Below, piece after piece: positions 5,510-6,024 of a DNA stretch of 6,024 nt. The notes beneath the pieces were generated by a model. The model saw only the letters and a program-made list of their open reading frames with translations. It searched no databases and was not told the origin of the DNA. The position numbers and the translations under genes were made by a program. Source of the DNA: Cyanothece sp. UBA12306 (GTDB lineage Bacteria; Cyanobacteriota; Cyanobacteriia; Cyanobacteriales; Microcystaceae); the NCBI GenBank assembly GCA_003448685.1, contig DLXW01000288.1, forward strand, positions 972-6,995, given 5' to 3'. Position 1 is the first letter of the stretch. Each line of letters opens with the position of its first letter.

Positions 5510-5515
5510 AAGGAG
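5510..5515 (+). promoter_or_regulatory. Ribosome binding site of crtR
   Basis: AAGGAG lies 11 bases before ATG 5527, a slightly long but acceptable spacing. No nearer start codon is in frame, and the N-terminus that follows matches known CrtR proteins. Confidence 0.65.
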
Positions 5516-5526
5516 CGAGCGATATA

Positions 5527-6024
5527 ATGCAGTCGGCCCAGACCATGCTGACAGTCCCCAAGGAATATCTTAAGGCGCCAGGCGGGTTTAATCCTAATGT
5601 CGGGATGTTTTTTAGTGCAATCTCATTAATTAGCCTTTCAACCTGCGGTTATTGGTTATGGCAATGGCCTGGTTGGATTTGCTTTTTTTCTAATGTTCTC
5701 GCCCTTCATTTATCGGGAACAGTTATTCACGATGCTTCCCATAATGCAGCTCATCGCAATCGTCTTTTGAACGCGATTTTGGGGCATGGTAGCGCGCTGA
5801 TGTTAGGGTTTGCTTTCCCTGTGTTTACGAGGGTTCATCTACAACACCATGCCCATGTTAATGATCCTGACAATGATCCCGATCATTTTGTCTCCACAGG
5901 GGGTCCATTATGGCTCATTGCTGCTCGCTTTTTCTATCATGAAATTTTCTTCTTTAAGCGTCGTCTGTGGCGTAAGTATGAACTATTAGAGTGGTTTTTA
6001 AGTCGACTGTTTTTGTTTACTGTA
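5527..6024 (+). CDS. crtR: Beta-carotene hydroxylase, fatty-acid-desaturase-like (partial, N-terminal 166 residues)
   Basis: CrtR hydroxylates the rings of beta-carotene to give zeaxanthin, and also acts on the myxoxanthophyll precursor, in cyanobacterial membranes. It is a di-iron enzyme of the desaturase superfamily. The N-terminus MQSAQTMLTVPKEYLKAPGG and the block FNPNVGMFFSAISLISLSTC agree closely with what I recall of Synechocystis CrtR, a protein of about 312 residues. The first histidine box is HDASH (His68, His72), with His76 close by. The second is HLQHH (His104, His107, His108), followed by NDPDNDPDHF (112-121). The third box lies beyond the right edge. Hydrophobic spans are visible at about 27-62 and 84-101. 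The frame is open to the last base, so the gene is cut by the window and not truncated in nature as far as can be seen. Its codon use is somewhat richer in G and C than the neighbouring genes. An HLR1-like site upstream suggests light control. Confidence 0.97.
   Translation, partial: MQSAQTMLTVPKEYLKAPGGFNPNVGMFFSAISLISLSTCGYWLWQWPGWICFFSNVLALHLSGTVIHDASHNAAHRNRLLNAILGHGSALMLGFAFPVFTRVHLQHHAHVNDPDNDPDHFVSTGGPLWLIAARFFYHEIFFFKRRLWRKYELLEWFLSRLFLFTV

Noticed and set aside
1..6024. Search for a defence, toxin-antitoxin, secondary metabolite or mobile system
   Set aside because: No gene pair, nuclease, methyltransferase, toxin-like small frame, integrase or array is visible; the recognisable genes are metabolic, transport and pigment genes plus two proteins of unknown role.

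Overview
The window looks like the chromosome of a unicellular cyanobacterium. The reasons are a near-complete N-terminal half of the cyanobacterial beta-carotene hydroxylase CrtR, a long pentapeptide-repeat protein of the cyanobacterial type, an AT-rich background, and a HIP1 octamer (GCGATCGC, 3613-3620). I cannot name the species from this sequence. I see no mobile element, CRISPR array, tRNA or rRNA.

Left half (1-2911, minus strand): three co-directional genes read right to left. The first is carA (small, glutamine-hydrolysing subunit of carbamoyl-phosphate synthase, complete). The second is an AI-2E/PerM-family membrane protein, complete but with an over-long open frame that begins at a TTG; I prefer an internal ATG at 1611. 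The third is the N-terminal 171 residues of a periplasmic amino-acid-type ABC transporter substrate-binding protein that runs off the left edge. The last two are only 38 bases apart and are likely co-transcribed. carA has a plausible promoter whose -35 element overlaps a perfect 13-base palindrome.

Middle (2912-4457): a 197-base divergent intergenic region separates carA from a plus-strand gene. That gene encodes an unusual protein of unknown function: an N-terminal helix-turn-helix, a low-complexity Ser/Thr/Pro/Glu then Asp/Glu linker built partly from DNA-level tandem repeats, and a compact C-terminal domain I cannot name. It ends in a hairpin terminator that contains its stop codon. The next 392 bases hold no intact gene. 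They contain several perfect inverted repeats, a cluster of CTAG tetranucleotides, and one frame that reads like decayed coding sequence.

Right end (4458-6024, plus strand): a pentapeptide-repeat protein with about 46 uninterrupted repeats, then a 193-base spacer with a hairpin and an HLR1-like (RpaB-type, high-light) element, then the start of crtR, which runs off the right edge. Apart from the carA-AI-2E-SBP run, the genes look like independent housekeeping and accessory loci rather than one system. The best leads are the HTH/acidic-linker protein, the two candidate operator sites (carA and crtR), and the relic-like spacer.
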